Source: Shinella daejeonensis
GTDB taxonomy: Bacteria > Pseudomonadota > Alphaproteobacteria > Rhizobiales > Rhizobiaceae
Length of the DNA stretch: 64,000 bases
Direction of reading: 5' to 3'
Assembly: GCF_024281235.1 (NCBI RefSeq)
Contig: NZ_JAHWXY010000009.1
Span: forward strand, 1 to 64,000
Below are positions 36,427 through 45,559 of this stretch, in pieces (position 1 is the stretch's first letter; each line of letters begins with the position of its first letter). A program made the translations under genes and the position numbers. The notes beneath the pieces were generated by a model, which was not told the DNA's origin, ran no database searches, and was given only the letters and a program-made list of their open reading frames with translations.

Positions 36427-37716
36427 TCAGACGATGCCGCCGCCGCCGCTGGCCACCGCCGGTCGCTCGCCGGCCACTTTCGCCCGATAGCCGGCCGCCC
36501 GATAGGTCGCGACCGGATCGATCGCCCCGCCGCTTTCAAGACGCGCCGTGGCGAGGATCGGTTCCACATCGGTGCGGAAGGCGGCCTTCAGCGTTTCGGA
36601 GGCCATCAGGGCGTCGTTTCCGTCCTGATAGACCGCCAATGCCGCCCGATCGACAAGGAGGCCCTGGGCATAGGCGCGGCAGACCTCCATGGCGCTGCGC
36701 ATCAGGCTTTCGATGGGATCGGTGACGTTATGGCTCTGGTCCAGCATATGGGCCGGTGCGAAATCTTCGGCCTGCCGCATTTCCGCTCCGACGAGTTCGT
36801 TGAAGACGAGGAACAGGCGATAGGGATCGATGGAGCCGGTGTCGAGATCGTCGTCGCCATATTTCGAATCGTTGAAATGAAAGCCGCCGAGTTTGCCGAA
36901 CTGGATCAGACGGGCGACGATCATCTCGATATTGACGTTGGGCGCATGATGGCCGAGATCGACGAGGCAATAGGCCTTGGGGCCGAGCTCCCGGGCGATC
37001 AGGTAGTTGGTGCCCCAATCCTGCACGATCGTCGAATAGAAGGCCGGTTCGTACATCTTGTGCTCGGTGAAGAGCCGCCAGTCGTCCGGCAGTTCCCTGT
37101 AGATCGCCTTCATCGCATCGAGATAGCGCTCGAAACTTCTGGTGAAATCGGCCTGTCCGGGGAAATTCGTCCCGTCGCCGATCCAGACGGTCAGGGCCTT
37201 CGAGCCGAGGATCCTGCCGATCTCGATACATTCCAGATTATGCTCGACCGCCTGCCGGCGGGTGGCGGCGCTGGCATGCGACAGCGAGCCGTATTTGTAG
37301 GAATGCTCCTGCTGCGGCGCGTCGGAGAAGGTGTTGGAGTTCATGGCGTCGAAGCCGAGGCCCAGCGCGTCGCCCTTTTCCTTCACGTCCCTCATGTCCG
37401 CCACCTTGTCCCACGGAATATGCAGCGAGACGCTCGGCGTGGCGCGGGTCAGTTCCTGAATGACCGCGCAGTCCTCCAGCTTGTCGAAAATGTTGCGCGG
37501 CTCGCCATCGCCGGGGAAGCGGGCAAAGCGCGTGCCGCCGGTGCCCACGCCCCAGGAAGGCACCGCCACGCCATAGGCCGCGACCTTCGTCTTGATCGCT
37601 TCGATGTCGACGCCCCGGCGGGCAAGCCGCGCGCCGAGGTGGTCGTAGTCCTGCTTGAGTTCGGCAAGGCGCCGGTCGTTTTCGGCGGCGATCACATCCC
37701 TGGAAATCATCGTCAT
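36427..37716 (-). CDS. rhaI: L-rhamnose isomerase
   Basis: A 429-residue TIM-barrel isomerase of the RhaI type (Pseudomonas/Rhizobium form). Likely metal ligands are in LFTEHKMYEPAF (Glu), LVDLGHHAPNVN (Asp and His) and GGFHFNDSKYGDDDLD. It converts L-rhamnose to L-rhamnulose. It lies 12 bp after the rhaD stop on the same strand, so the two are one operon. Length and motifs fit known rhizobial RhaI. Confidence 0.94.
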   Translation of the reverse strand: MTMISRDVIAAENDRRLAELKQDYDHLGARLARRGVDIEAIKTKVAAYGVAVPSWGVGTGGTRFARFPGDGEPRNIFDKLEDCAVIQELTRATPSVSLHIPWDKVADMRDVKEKGDALGLGFDAMNSNTFSDAPQQEHSYKYGSLSHASAATRRQAVEHNLECIEIGRILGSKALTVWIGDGTNFPGQADFTRSFERYLDAMKAIYRELPDDWRLFTEHKMYEPAFYSTIVQDWGTNYLIARELGPKAYCLVDLGHHAPNVNIEMIVARLIQFGKLGGFHFNDSKYGDDDLDTGSIDPYRLFLVFNELVGAEMRQAEDFAPAHMLDQSHNVTDPIESLMRSAMEVCRAYAQGLLVDRAALAVYQDGNDALMASETLKAAFRTDVEPILATARLESGGAIDPVATYRAAGYRAKVAGERPAVASGGGGIV

Positions 37717-37728
37717 GGCGCGTCCTCC

Positions 37729-39822
37729 TCAACGCGTGAAGGACTGGGCGTTGCCCGCGTCGACATTGATGATGTTGCCGGTCGATTTGGCCGACATGTC
37801 GGAGGCGAGGAAATAGATCGCTTCCGCGATATCCTCCGGGAAGACCGAGAGCTTCAGCATGGAGCGCTCGCGGTAATGCGCTTCCAGATCGTCGGTCTTG
37901 TAGGTGGCGGCGCGCTGTTCCTTCCATTCGCCGGTCCAGATCTTCGAGCCGCGCAGCACCGCGTCGGGGTTCACCACATTGACCCGGATCTGCTCGGATG
38001 CGCCTTCGAGCGCCAGGCAGCGGGCCAGATGGATTTCGGCGGCCTTCGCCGTGCAATAGGCCGAAGCGCCGGGGGAGGCGGCAAGGCCGTTTTTCGAAGC
38101 GACGAAGACGACGTTGCCGCCGGCCTTCTGCTTGCGGAAGATTCGGAAGGCCTCGCGCGAGACGAGGAAATAGCCCGTCGCGAGAATGTCGACGTTCCGG
38201 TTCCACAGTTCCAGCGTCGTATCCTCGATCAGCGCCGAGGAGGCGAGGCCGGCGTTGGAGACGAGGATGTCGAGGCCGCCGAATTCGACGAGCGTTTCGG
38301 CGAAGCTTCTCGCCACCAGGGCCTCGTCGGTGACATTCATCGCGACCGAGCGCACGAAATCCTTGCCGTAGCGGCCGGCAAGCTCGCTTTGCGCGGTTGC
38401 GAGCGCCGCCTCGTCGATATCGGCAAGCATCACGCAGGCGCCCTCCGCCATCAGCCGGTCGGCCGTCGCCTTGCCGATGCCGCCGGCGCCGCCCGTGACG
38501 AGCGCGATGCGACCGGCGAGGCTCTTCGGCTTCGGCATGCGCTGGAGCTTGGCCTCCTCCAGGAGCCAGTATTCGATATCGAAGGCCTCCTGTTCCGGCA
38601 GGCCGATATAGTCGGAGACGCCGGATGCGCCGCGCATGACGTTGATCGCATTGACGTAGAATTCGCCGGAAATGCGGGCCGTCGCCTTGTCCCTGGCGAA
38701 GGTGATCATGCCGACGCCGGGCACCAGATAGACGACGGCGTTCGGATCGCGCATGGCTGGGCTGCCGGGACGCTTGCAGCGTTCGTAATAGGCGGCGTAA
38801 CCGGCGCGATAGGCGGCAATGGCGTCGGCCAGTCCGGCAAGCGTTGCGTCTATATCCGGATTGGCGGGATTGAAGTCGATCACCAGCGGGCGGATCTTCG
38901 TGCGCAGGAAGTGATCCGGGCAACTCGTGCCGAGGGCGGCGAGCGGTTCGAGGTTCCCGGACGTCACGAAATCGAGCACGGCGTCGCTGTCGTCGAAATG
39001 GCCGACCTTTCTTTCGTCCTTGCCGATCATGCCCCGGATGACCGGCATCAGCTTTTCGGCGATCTTCCGGCGTTCCGCAGCGGCAAGCGCCGGCCGCGCC
39101 GCGCCGCCGAAGGCGGGGGCCTTGTTGTTTTCCTCGAACCAGGCGATCGCCTTGTTGATGATTTCGATCGTCGTCTCGTAGCAGTCCTTTGCCGTATCGG
39201 CCCAGGTGAAGAGGCCGTGGCTTTCGAGCACCACGCCGCGGGCTTTCGGGTTGTCCCGGCAGAATTTCTCAAGCCACAGGCCGAGTTCGAAACCCGGCCG
39301 CTTCCAGGGCAGCCAGCCGATGTCGTTGCCGAAGATCTTTTGCGTCAGTTCGCGGCTGTTCTTCGACGCCGCAATCGCGATGACGGCGTCGGGGTGCATA
39401 TGGTCCACATGCTTCCTCGGCACAAAGGCGTGCAGCGGCGTGTCGATGGAGGCGGCGCGCGGATTGAGATCGAAGGTGCAATGGGAAAGATAGCCCACCA
39501 TCTCGTCCTCGTGTTCGATCCCCCGATAGAGGCCTTTCAGCGCGTTGAGCCTGTCCATATAGAGGGTTGCAAAGCCGTCCATCCGGATCGTGCCGACGTC
39601 GCCGCCCGATCCCTTGACCCAGAGGACCTCGACATCGCCGGCCGTAAGCGGGTCTTTCCCGATCACCTTGGCCGACGTGTTGCCGCCGCCGTAATTGGTG
39701 ATCCTCTTGTCCGAGCCCAGCAGATTGGAGCGATAGAGCAGCCGTTCGGGTTCGCTCATCGTCGATGCCCGCGCGTCATCCCAAAGATTGGCAAGGCGCG
39801 CGCCCAGGTTCTCGTCGAGCAT
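37729..39822 (-). CDS. rhaD: Bifunctional rhamnulose-1-phosphate aldolase / short-chain dehydrogenase
   Basis: A 697-residue fusion. Residues 1-410 are a class II aldolase domain with the zinc ligands in HVDHMHPDAV (H138, H141, H143 region) and VLESHGLFTW. Residues from about 436 are an SDR dehydrogenase: TGGAGGIGKAT cofactor motif and SAYCTAKAAE catalytic Tyr-Lys. The first part splits rhamnulose-1-phosphate into dihydroxyacetone phosphate and lactaldehyde; the second probably oxidises lactaldehyde to lactate. ATG at 39822 has a perfect GGGAGGAAAC site. First gene of rhaDI, divergent from rhaR. Confidence 0.93.
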   Translation of the reverse strand: MLDENLGARLANLWDDARASTMSEPERLLYRSNLLGSDKRITNYGGGNTSAKVIGKDPLTAGDVEVLWVKGSGGDVGTIRMDGFATLYMDRLNALKGLYRGIEHEDEMVGYLSHCTFDLNPRAASIDTPLHAFVPRKHVDHMHPDAVIAIAASKNSRELTQKIFGNDIGWLPWKRPGFELGLWLEKFCRDNPKARGVVLESHGLFTWADTAKDCYETTIEIINKAIAWFEENNKAPAFGGAARPALAAAERRKIAEKLMPVIRGMIGKDERKVGHFDDSDAVLDFVTSGNLEPLAALGTSCPDHFLRTKIRPLVIDFNPANPDIDATLAGLADAIAAYRAGYAAYYERCKRPGSPAMRDPNAVVYLVPGVGMITFARDKATARISGEFYVNAINVMRGASGVSDYIGLPEQEAFDIEYWLLEEAKLQRMPKPKSLAGRIALVTGGAGGIGKATADRLMAEGACVMLADIDEAALATAQSELAGRYGKDFVRSVAMNVTDEALVARSFAETLVEFGGLDILVSNAGLASSALIEDTTLELWNRNVDILATGYFLVSREAFRIFRKQKAGGNVVFVASKNGLAASPGASAYCTAKAAEIHLARCLALEGASEQIRVNVVNPDAVLRGSKIWTGEWKEQRAATYKTDDLEAHYRERSMLKLSVFPEDIAEAIYFLASDMSAKSTGNIINVDAGNAQSFTR

Positions 39823-39906
39823 CGGTGTTTCCTCCCGCTGGTTCCAGGTGCAGGCCGCTCGCGGCGGCTGACGGCAGGTTTTCAAATTTCATGGAATGAG
39901 CGCAAA

Positions 39907-39979
39907 TGTCAATCATTAACGATCAAAAACAATCATATTGCGTTGCACAATGAAAAAAAATGATCGAACGTGATTGACA
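39907..39979. promoter_or_regulatory. Divergent rhaD/rhaR promoter with operator-like inverted repeat
   Basis: TGTCAATCA-N5-GATCA (39907-39925) and its inverted copy TGATC-N5-TGATTGACA (39961-39979) are 35 bp apart. Each arm contains a TTGACA hexamer that points outwards and can serve as the -35 element of the promoter on its side (39912-39907 minus, 39974-39979 plus). The -10 regions are weak. A smaller CAAT-N3-ATTG dyad lies between. A DeoR-type protein such as RhaR could bind here and block both promoters. Site identity is inferred from symmetry. Confidence 0.6.
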
Positions 39980-40021
39980 ATGCGTGGTGGCGATGGAAGC
40001 ATTGCAACGGTTGGAGGAGCC

Positions 40022-40834
40022 ATGCACGAGAAGGAAAGACATCGGATCATTCTGTCGGCGGTCCAGGAAAAGCCGGTCGCGACAGTGCCCGAACTGGTCG
40101 AGCTGACGGACAGTTCCGAGGCGACGATCCGGCGCGACATCGCGGCCCTGCATGTGCAGAAGCGGCTGCGCCGGGTGCGCGGCGGAGCGGAGGCGCTGCA
40201 TCCGCCGCAATTCGTCGGCCTCGCCGGTCGGCCCTTCACCGTCAACGAGACGCTGAACACCCGCCAGAAGCAGGCGATCGCGAAAGAGGCGGTGGCGCTC
40301 TGCGAGGATGGCGACCCGATCATCATCAACGGCGGCACCACCACCTTCCAGATGGTGCATTTCCTGGTGAACCGGCGCATGCAGGTCTTCACGAATTCGT
40401 TCAATATCGCCGAGCATCTGCTCAAGCATTCGAAGAACACCATCATGCTTTCCGGCGGCACGATCTATCGCGAACAGAACATCGTGCTCAGTCCCTTCGA
40501 CAACGATGTGACGCGCAATTTCTATGCGCGCCGCATGTTCATGGGGGCGCAGGGTCTCGGGCCGCTCGGTCTGATGGAGGCCGATCCGCTGCTCATCCAG
40601 GCGGAACAGAAGCTCATCGACCAGGCGGACGAACTCGTCGTGCTGGCCGATTCGACCAAATTCAGGAAGCGCTCCAGCCTCATCCTGTGCGGCCTGAAGC
40701 GCATCGCAACCGTGATTACGGATTCGGGCATCGAGGACAGGGACGCCGCGATGCTGGAGGAAGCGGGCGTCCGGCTGATCGTCGCGAATGTTCAGGCGGA
40801 AGCCGGAGCGCAGACTGCGCCCGCACCGGCGTGA
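40022..40834 (+). CDS. rhaR: DeoR-family transcriptional regulator of rhamnose genes
   Basis: A 270-residue DeoR-type repressor. Residues 1-65 form the winged helix-turn-helix (VPELVELTDSSEATIRRDIAALH), and the rest is the DeoRC sugar-phosphate sensing domain with IINGGTTTFQM and IMLSGGTIYRE. It is divergent from rhaDI and the first gene of rhaRSTPQU, matching RhaR of R. leguminosarum. Start at ATG 40022 behind GGAGG; the longer frame has no extra motif. Confidence 0.92.
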   Translation: MHEKERHRIILSAVQEKPVATVPELVELTDSSEATIRRDIAALHVQKRLRRVRGGAEALHPPQFVGLAGRPFTVNETLNTRQKQAIAKEAVALCEDGDPIIINGGTTTFQMVHFLVNRRMQVFTNSFNIAEHLLKHSKNTIMLSGGTIYREQNIVLSPFDNDVTRNFYARRMFMGAQGLGPLGLMEADPLLIQAEQKLIDQADELVVLADSTKFRKRSSLILCGLKRIATVITDSGIEDRDAAMLEEAGVRLIVANVQAEAGAQTAPAPA

Positions 40835-40869
40835 GGCCGGAGGGTGGATTTCACTGGGAGGAAACAGTC

Positions 40870-41859
40870 ATGAAGATCTTGAAGACTTTGCTGGTGACGG
40901 CGGCGGTATCGGTCGCCCTCGTCGCCAATACCGCGCATGCGGAAACGAAGAAGATCGCCCTCGTCGTCAAGGCGCTCGGCATCGGCTTCTTCGAAGCCGC
41001 CAACAAGGGTGCGCAGGAGGCCGCGAAGGAACTCGGCGACGTCGAGGTGATCTATACCGGCCCGACCAGTACCACGGCGGAAGGCCAGATCGAGGTGATC
41101 AATTCGCTGATCGCCCAGAAAGTCGACGCCATCGCCGTCTCGGCCAATGACACCAACGCCCTCGTTCCGGCGCTGAAGAAGGCGATGGACCGGGGTATCA
41201 AGGTGATTTCCTGGGATTCGGGTGTCGCGCCCGAGGGTCGCCAGATGCACCTCAATCCATCGTCGAACCCGTTGATCGGCAATATGATCATCAAGCTTGC
41301 CGCCGACAACCTGCCGGAAGGCGGCGATGTCGCCGTTCTCTCGGCGACCGCCACCTCGACCAACCAGAATGTCTGGATCGAGGAAATGAACAAGGTGCTC
41401 GGCAATTACCAGGGGATCAATGTCGTGGCGACCGTTTATGGTGACGATCTTGCCGACAAGTCCTATCGCGAGACGCAGGGGCTCATCCAGTCGTATCCGG
41501 ATCTGAAGGCCATCATCGCGCCGACCTCCGTCGGCATCGTCGCCGCCGCCCAGGCGGTCACCGATGCCGGCAAGGCCGGCCAGATCAACGTCACCGGCCT
41601 TGGCCTGCCCTCCGAAATGGCCGGCCACGTCAAGTCGGGCGCGTCCAAATCCTTCGCGATCTGGAACCCGATCGACCTTGGCTATTCCGCCACCATGATC
41701 GCCTACGACCTGATCGGCGGCGCGGAAGCCAAGCCGGGCGCGGAACTCAAGATGGGACGCATGGGCGCCGTCACGCTCGACGACAACAACGAAGGCGCCA
41801 TGGCCGACCCCTTCGTCTACGACGCCTCCAATGTCGAGGAATTCGCCAAGATCTTCTGA
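40870..41859 (+). CDS. rhaS: Rhamnose ABC transporter, substrate-binding protein
   Basis: A 329-residue periplasmic binding protein of the sugar-binding (RbsB-like) type. Signal peptide with cleavage near NTAHAE. Two alpha/beta lobes follow; sugar contacts are expected in SANDTNALVPAL and WDSGVAPEG. ATG at 40870 behind GGGAGG. It is 35 bp after rhaR, and a hairpin follows before rhaT. Confidence 0.92.
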   Translation: MKILKTLLVTAAVSVALVANTAHAETKKIALVVKALGIGFFEAANKGAQEAAKELGDVEVIYTGPTSTTAEGQIEVINSLIAQKVDAIAVSANDTNALVPALKKAMDRGIKVISWDSGVAPEGRQMHLNPSSNPLIGNMIIKLAADNLPEGGDVAVLSATATSTNQNVWIEEMNKVLGNYQGINVVATVYGDDLADKSYRETQGLIQSYPDLKAIIAPTSVGIVAAAQAVTDAGKAGQINVTGLGLPSEMAGHVKSGASKSFAIWNPIDLGYSATMIAYDLIGGAEAKPGAELKMGRMGAVTLDDNNEGAMADPFVYDASNVEEFAKIF

Positions 41860-41937
41860 TCTGGACGAAAGACGGATGAGCGGATGACGGCAAGCATTGC
41901 GCCTGCCGGTTCCCCTCATCGCCTCGCATGCGCTCCA

Positions 41938-41960
41938 CTCTTCTCCCGGCCGGAGAGGAG
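41938..41960 (+). other. Stem-loop between rhaS and rhaT
   Basis: A 9-bp stem (41938-41946 with 41952-41960, one G-U pair) with a CGGCC loop in the 138-bp spacer. No T run. Such hairpins often protect the 3' end of the binding-protein mRNA so that it is made in excess over the membrane components. Confidence 0.5.
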
Positions 41961-41997
41961 CGGGCTGCGGGGCAGCCTTGATGAAAAACCCTGAAAC

Positions 41998-43539
41998 TTG
42001 CCGGTGGACCGACCCTTGCAGCAGGACACGACCCCATTGCGGACGAAGCCCGCCATCGCGCTCGAAGGGATCTCGAAATCCTTTCCGGGCGTGCGGGCGC
42101 TGTCCAAGGTTTCGCTCGCGCTCCATCCGGGTTCCGTAACGGCGCTCGTCGGCGAGAACGGCGCCGGCAAATCGACCCTGGTGAAGATCCTCACCGGCAT
42201 CTACCAGCCGGACGAGGGCGTCATCCGCGTCGATGGCGCGCCGACCCGTTTTCCGTCGGCCAGTTCCGCAGCCCGGGCCGGCGTCACCGCCATCCATCAG
42301 GAAACCGTGCTCTTCGACGAACTGTCGGTCGCCGAAAACATCTTCCTCGGCCACGCCCCTCGCATCGGTCCCGGTCTCATCGACTGGCGGAAGATGAACG
42401 CGGACGCCCGTGCGCTGCTTGCGCGTGTCGGGGCCGATCTCGATCCGTCGATCCGCCTGCGCGATCTCGGTATCGCCAGCAAGCATCTGGTGGCCATCGC
42501 CCGGGCGCTTTCCATCGACGCCCGCGTCGTCATCATGGACGAGCCGACGGCGGCGCTGTCGCACAAGGAGATCCACGAGCTTTACGAGCTCGTCGACCGG
42601 CTGAAGGCCGACGGCAAGGCGATCCTTTTCATCAGTCACAAGTTCGACGAGATTTTCCGTATCGCCGACCGCTACACGGTCTTTCGGGACGGCTCCATGG
42701 TGGGCGAGGGACTGATCGCTGAAACCACGCAGGACGATCTCGTGCGGCTGATGGTTGGCCGTGATATCGGCCAGGTCTTTCCCAAGCAGGCGGTGGCGAT
42801 CGGCGAGCCGGTGCTCACCGTTTCCGGCTACCGGCATCCGACCGAATTCGAGGATATCAATTTCGAACTGCGTCGCGGCGAGATTCTCGGCTTCTACGGC
42901 CTCGTCGGCGCCGGCCGCTCGGAGTTCATGCAGTCGCTGATCGGCATCACGAAACCGTCCGCCGGGGCCGTCCGGCTCGATGGCGAGGTCCGGGTCATCC
43001 GCTCGCCGGCCGATGCGATTGCGGCGGGTATCGTCTATGTGCCGGAGGAGCGGGGCCGGCAGGGGGCGATCATCGGCCTGCCGATCTTCCAGAATGTCAC
43101 GCTGCCGTCACTGTCGCGCACCTCCCGCGCCGGTTTCCTGCGGCTGGCGGAAGAATTCGCGCTGGCGCGCGATTATACGGCGCGGCTCGATCTTCGCGCG
43201 GCCTCGTTCGATCAGGACGTCGGAACGCTGTCGGGCGGCAACCAGCAGAAGGTGGTCATCGCCAAATGGCTGGCGACGAAGCCGAAGGTCATCATCCTCG
43301 ACGAGCCGACCAAGGGCATCGACATCGGCTCCAAGGCGGCCGTTCACGCCTTCATGAGCGAACTGGCCGCCTCCGGTCTCAGCGTCATCATGGTCTCTTC
43401 GGAAATTCCGGAGATCATGGGCATGGCCGACCGCGTCATCGTCATGCGCGAGGGGCGCATCGCCGCCCGCTTCGAGCGGGACGCGCTTTCCGCTGAAGGA
43501 CTGGTGCGCGCCGCCGCCGGCATCCGGGAGGCCGCATGA
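41998..43539 (+). CDS. rhaT: Rhamnose ABC transporter, ATP-binding protein with two ABC domains
   Basis: Up to 513 residues, two nucleotide-binding domains. The first has Walker A GENGAGKST and Walker B VVIMDEPTAALS, but the signature segment reads LGIASKHLVAIARAL instead of LSGGQ. The second has the Walker A-like GLVGAGRSEF, signature LSGGNQQKVVIAKWL and VIILDEPTKGID. No in-frame ATG exists near the N-terminus: a stop codon is upstream, so the start is TTG at 41998, GTG at 42004 or TTG at 42013, with weak ribosome binding sites. The stop overlaps rhaP as ATGA. Confidence 0.9.
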   Translation: MPVDRPLQQDTTPLRTKPAIALEGISKSFPGVRALSKVSLALHPGSVTALVGENGAGKSTLVKILTGIYQPDEGVIRVDGAPTRFPSASSAARAGVTAIHQETVLFDELSVAENIFLGHAPRIGPGLIDWRKMNADARALLARVGADLDPSIRLRDLGIASKHLVAIARALSIDARVVIMDEPTAALSHKEIHELYELVDRLKADGKAILFISHKFDEIFRIADRYTVFRDGSMVGEGLIAETTQDDLVRLMVGRDIGQVFPKQAVAIGEPVLTVSGYRHPTEFEDINFELRRGEILGFYGLVGAGRSEFMQSLIGITKPSAGAVRLDGEVRVIRSPADAIAAGIVYVPEERGRQGAIIGLPIFQNVTLPSLSRTSRAGFLRLAEEFALARDYTARLDLRAASFDQDVGTLSGGNQQKVVIAKWLATKPKVIILDEPTKGIDIGSKAAVHAFMSELAASGLSVIMVSSEIPEIMGMADRVIVMREGRIAARFERDALSAEGLVRAAAGIREAA

Positions 43540-44522
43540 TGAAGCGTCTCTCCGGAAATCGCGAGATGCTGCTGGTGGTGGCGATCGTCGCGCTGGTGGC
43601 GCTGATCGCCCTGCGGTTCCCGCCCTTCGTGACGCCCGGCAATCTCGTCAATGTCTATAACGACTCCTCGATCCTGATCATCCTGGCGCTCGGCCAGATG
43701 GCCGTCATCCTGACGCGCTGCATCGATCTTTCGATGGCTGCGGCGCTTGCGCTCTGCGGCATGGCCGCGGCGATGGTCAATGCGGCGATGCCCGGCCTGC
43801 CGATCCCGCTTCTCATCCTGATCGCCATGGCGCTCGGCACGGTTCTCGGCGCCTTCAACGGCCTGCTCGTCTGGAAGCTCGATATTCCGCCGATCGTCGT
43901 CACGCTGGGAACGCTCACGATTTATCGCGGGCTGATCTTCCTCCTCTCGGGCGGGGCCTGGATCAACGCGCACCAGATGAGTCCCGCCTTCAAGGCGCTG
44001 CCGCGTCTGAACCTGCTCGGCTTTCCGGTCCTGTCCTGGCTGTCGCTCGCCATGATCGCGATCATGCTGCTCGTCATGCGGCGAACGCCGCTCGGACGGG
44101 CTTTCTTCGCGGTCGGCGGCAATCCGCATGCGGCCGTCTATACCGGCATCGACGTCGGCCGGACGCGGTTTCTCGCCTATTGCCTCTCCGGCATGCTGGC
44201 CGGCCTTTCCGGTTACCTCTGGGTTTCGCGTTACGCGGTCGCCTATGTCGATATCGCGGCCGGCTTCGAACTCGACATCATCGCCGCCTGCGTCATCGGC
44301 GGCGTATCGATCGCCGGCGGCATCGGCTCCGTCGCCGGCACGGTGCTCGGTGCGCTCTTCCTCGGCGTCATCAAGAATGCGCTGCCGGTCATCGACATCT
44401 CGCCCTTCGCCCAGATGGCGATTTCCGGCACGGTCATCATCGTCGCCGTTGCCGTCAACGCCCGTTCCGAAAAACGCAAGGGCAGGGTGATCCTGAAGAA
44501 AGCGGAGGCGACCCATGGCTGA
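43536..44522 (+). CDS. rhaP: Rhamnose ABC transporter, permease 1
   Basis: A 328-residue inner-membrane permease of the branched-chain/ribose type with about ten hydrophobic segments. The conserved GIDVGRTRFLAYCLSGMLAGLSGYLW and IGGVSIAGGIGSVAGTVLGALFLG segments are typical. It overlaps rhaT by 4 bp and rhaQ by 8 bp. With RhaQ it forms the membrane channel. Confidence 0.92.
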   Translation: MMKRLSGNREMLLVVAIVALVALIALRFPPFVTPGNLVNVYNDSSILIILALGQMAVILTRCIDLSMAAALALCGMAAAMVNAAMPGLPIPLLILIAMALGTVLGAFNGLLVWKLDIPPIVVTLGTLTIYRGLIFLLSGGAWINAHQMSPAFKALPRLNLLGFPVLSWLSLAMIAIMLLVMRRTPLGRAFFAVGGNPHAAVYTGIDVGRTRFLAYCLSGMLAGLSGYLWVSRYAVAYVDIAAGFELDIIAACVIGGVSIAGGIGSVAGTVLGALFLGVIKNALPVIDISPFAQMAISGTVIIVAVAVNARSEKRKGRVILKKAEATHG

Positions 44523-45549
44523 CGTGCAAAGGGCTGACGGGCACGGGGCTGACGGGCAGAGGGTTGCACGTCATATTCCCGATCGGCGGGAAGGCCGTGC
44601 CGCCCGCATGCTGAAAGGCTGGGAAGCGTTGCTCGTCGCCGTGGCGGCGGCGATCTTCCTCGTCAATTCGTTTGCCTCTCCCTATTTTCTCGATCCCTGG
44701 AACCTGTCGGACGCGACCTTCAACTTCACCGAGAAGGCGATGATCGCCTTCGCCATGGCGCTGGTCATCATCTCCGGCGAGATCGACCTTTCCGTCGCCT
44801 CGATCATCGCATTGACCTCCACCGCCATGGGCTATGCCGTGCAGCTCGGCTTCGATACGCCGGCGCTCGTCACGGTCGGCCTCGCCACCGGTCTTCTTTG
44901 CGGCGCGCTCAACGGCGCGCTCGTCACCGGCCTCGGCCTCCCGTCCATCGTTGTGACCATCGGCACGATGAGCCTGTTTCGCGGGCTGTCCTTCATCATC
45001 CTCGGCGATCAGGCGTTCACCGGCTATCCCGCAAGCTTTTCCTGGTTCGGCCAGGGCTACGTCTGGTGGGTCTTCTCCTTCGAGTTCTGCCTGTTCCTGC
45101 TGTTCGCCGTCGTCTACGGCGTGTTGCTGCACCGGACGAGTTTCGGCCGCACGATCTACGCCATCGGCAACAATCCCACTGCGGCGCTGTTTTCCGGGGT
45201 TCGCGTCGGGCGTGTGAAATTCCTGCTTTTCCTGCTCACCGGCCTGATGTCCGCCGTTGCCGCGATCTGCCTGACCGCCCGCCTCGGTTCGACACGCCCC
45301 TCCATCGCGCTCGGCTGGGAGCTGGAGGTGGTGACGATGGTGGTGCTCGGCGGCGTCAACATCCTCGGCGGCTCCGGCACCATCCCCGGCGTCGTGCTGG
45401 CTGCCCTCATCATGGGCATGGTGACCTTCGGCTTCGGCCTCCTCAATGTGCCCGGCATCGTCATGTCGATCTTCATCGGCCTCCTGCTGATCACCGTCAT
45501 CGCCCTGCCGATCCTTTACGGACGCCTGCGCCGCCGCGTAACGCACTGA
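44515..45549 (+). CDS. rhaQ: Rhamnose ABC transporter, permease 2
   Basis: A 344-residue partner permease. About 10 hydrophobic segments, with [29 protein letters not shown] and [16 protein letters not shown] motifs. The N-terminal 33 residues are polar and include a small tandem repeat. ATG at 44515 lies inside rhaP. It is followed by rhaU 10 bp later. Confidence 0.92.
   Translation: MADVQRADGHGADGQRVARHIPDRREGRAARMLKGWEALLVAVAAAIFLVNSFASPYFLDPWNLSDATFNFTEKAMIAFAMALVIISGEIDLSVASIIALTSTAMGYAVQLGFDTPALVTVGLATGLLCGALNGALVTGLGLPSIVVTIGTMSLFRGLSFIILGDQAFTGYPASFSWFGQGYVWWVFSFEFCLFLLFAVVYGVLLHRTSFGRTIYAIGNNPTAALFSGVRVGRVKFLLFLLTGLMSAVAAICLTARLGSTRPSIALGWELEVVTMVVLGGVNILGGSGTIPGVVLAALIMGMVTFGFGLLNVPGIVMSIFIGLLLITVIALPILYGRLRRRVTH
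44531..44566 (+). repeat. 15-bp tandem repeat at the rhaQ 5' end
   Basis: GGGCTGACGGGCA occurs at 44531 and again at 44546, with a partial third copy at 44561. The unit is 15 bp, so it keeps frame and adds five residues per copy ([10 protein letters not shown]). It lies just after the rhaP stop. Confidence 0.6.
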
Positions 45550-45559
45550 GGAGAAGACC

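Noticed and set aside
36352-39963. 1203-codon open frame on the plus strand through rhaI and rhaD
   Set aside because: It is antisense to two clear enzymes with catalytic motifs, and its translation is low-complexity His/Arg/Gly-rich sequence typical of shadow frames.
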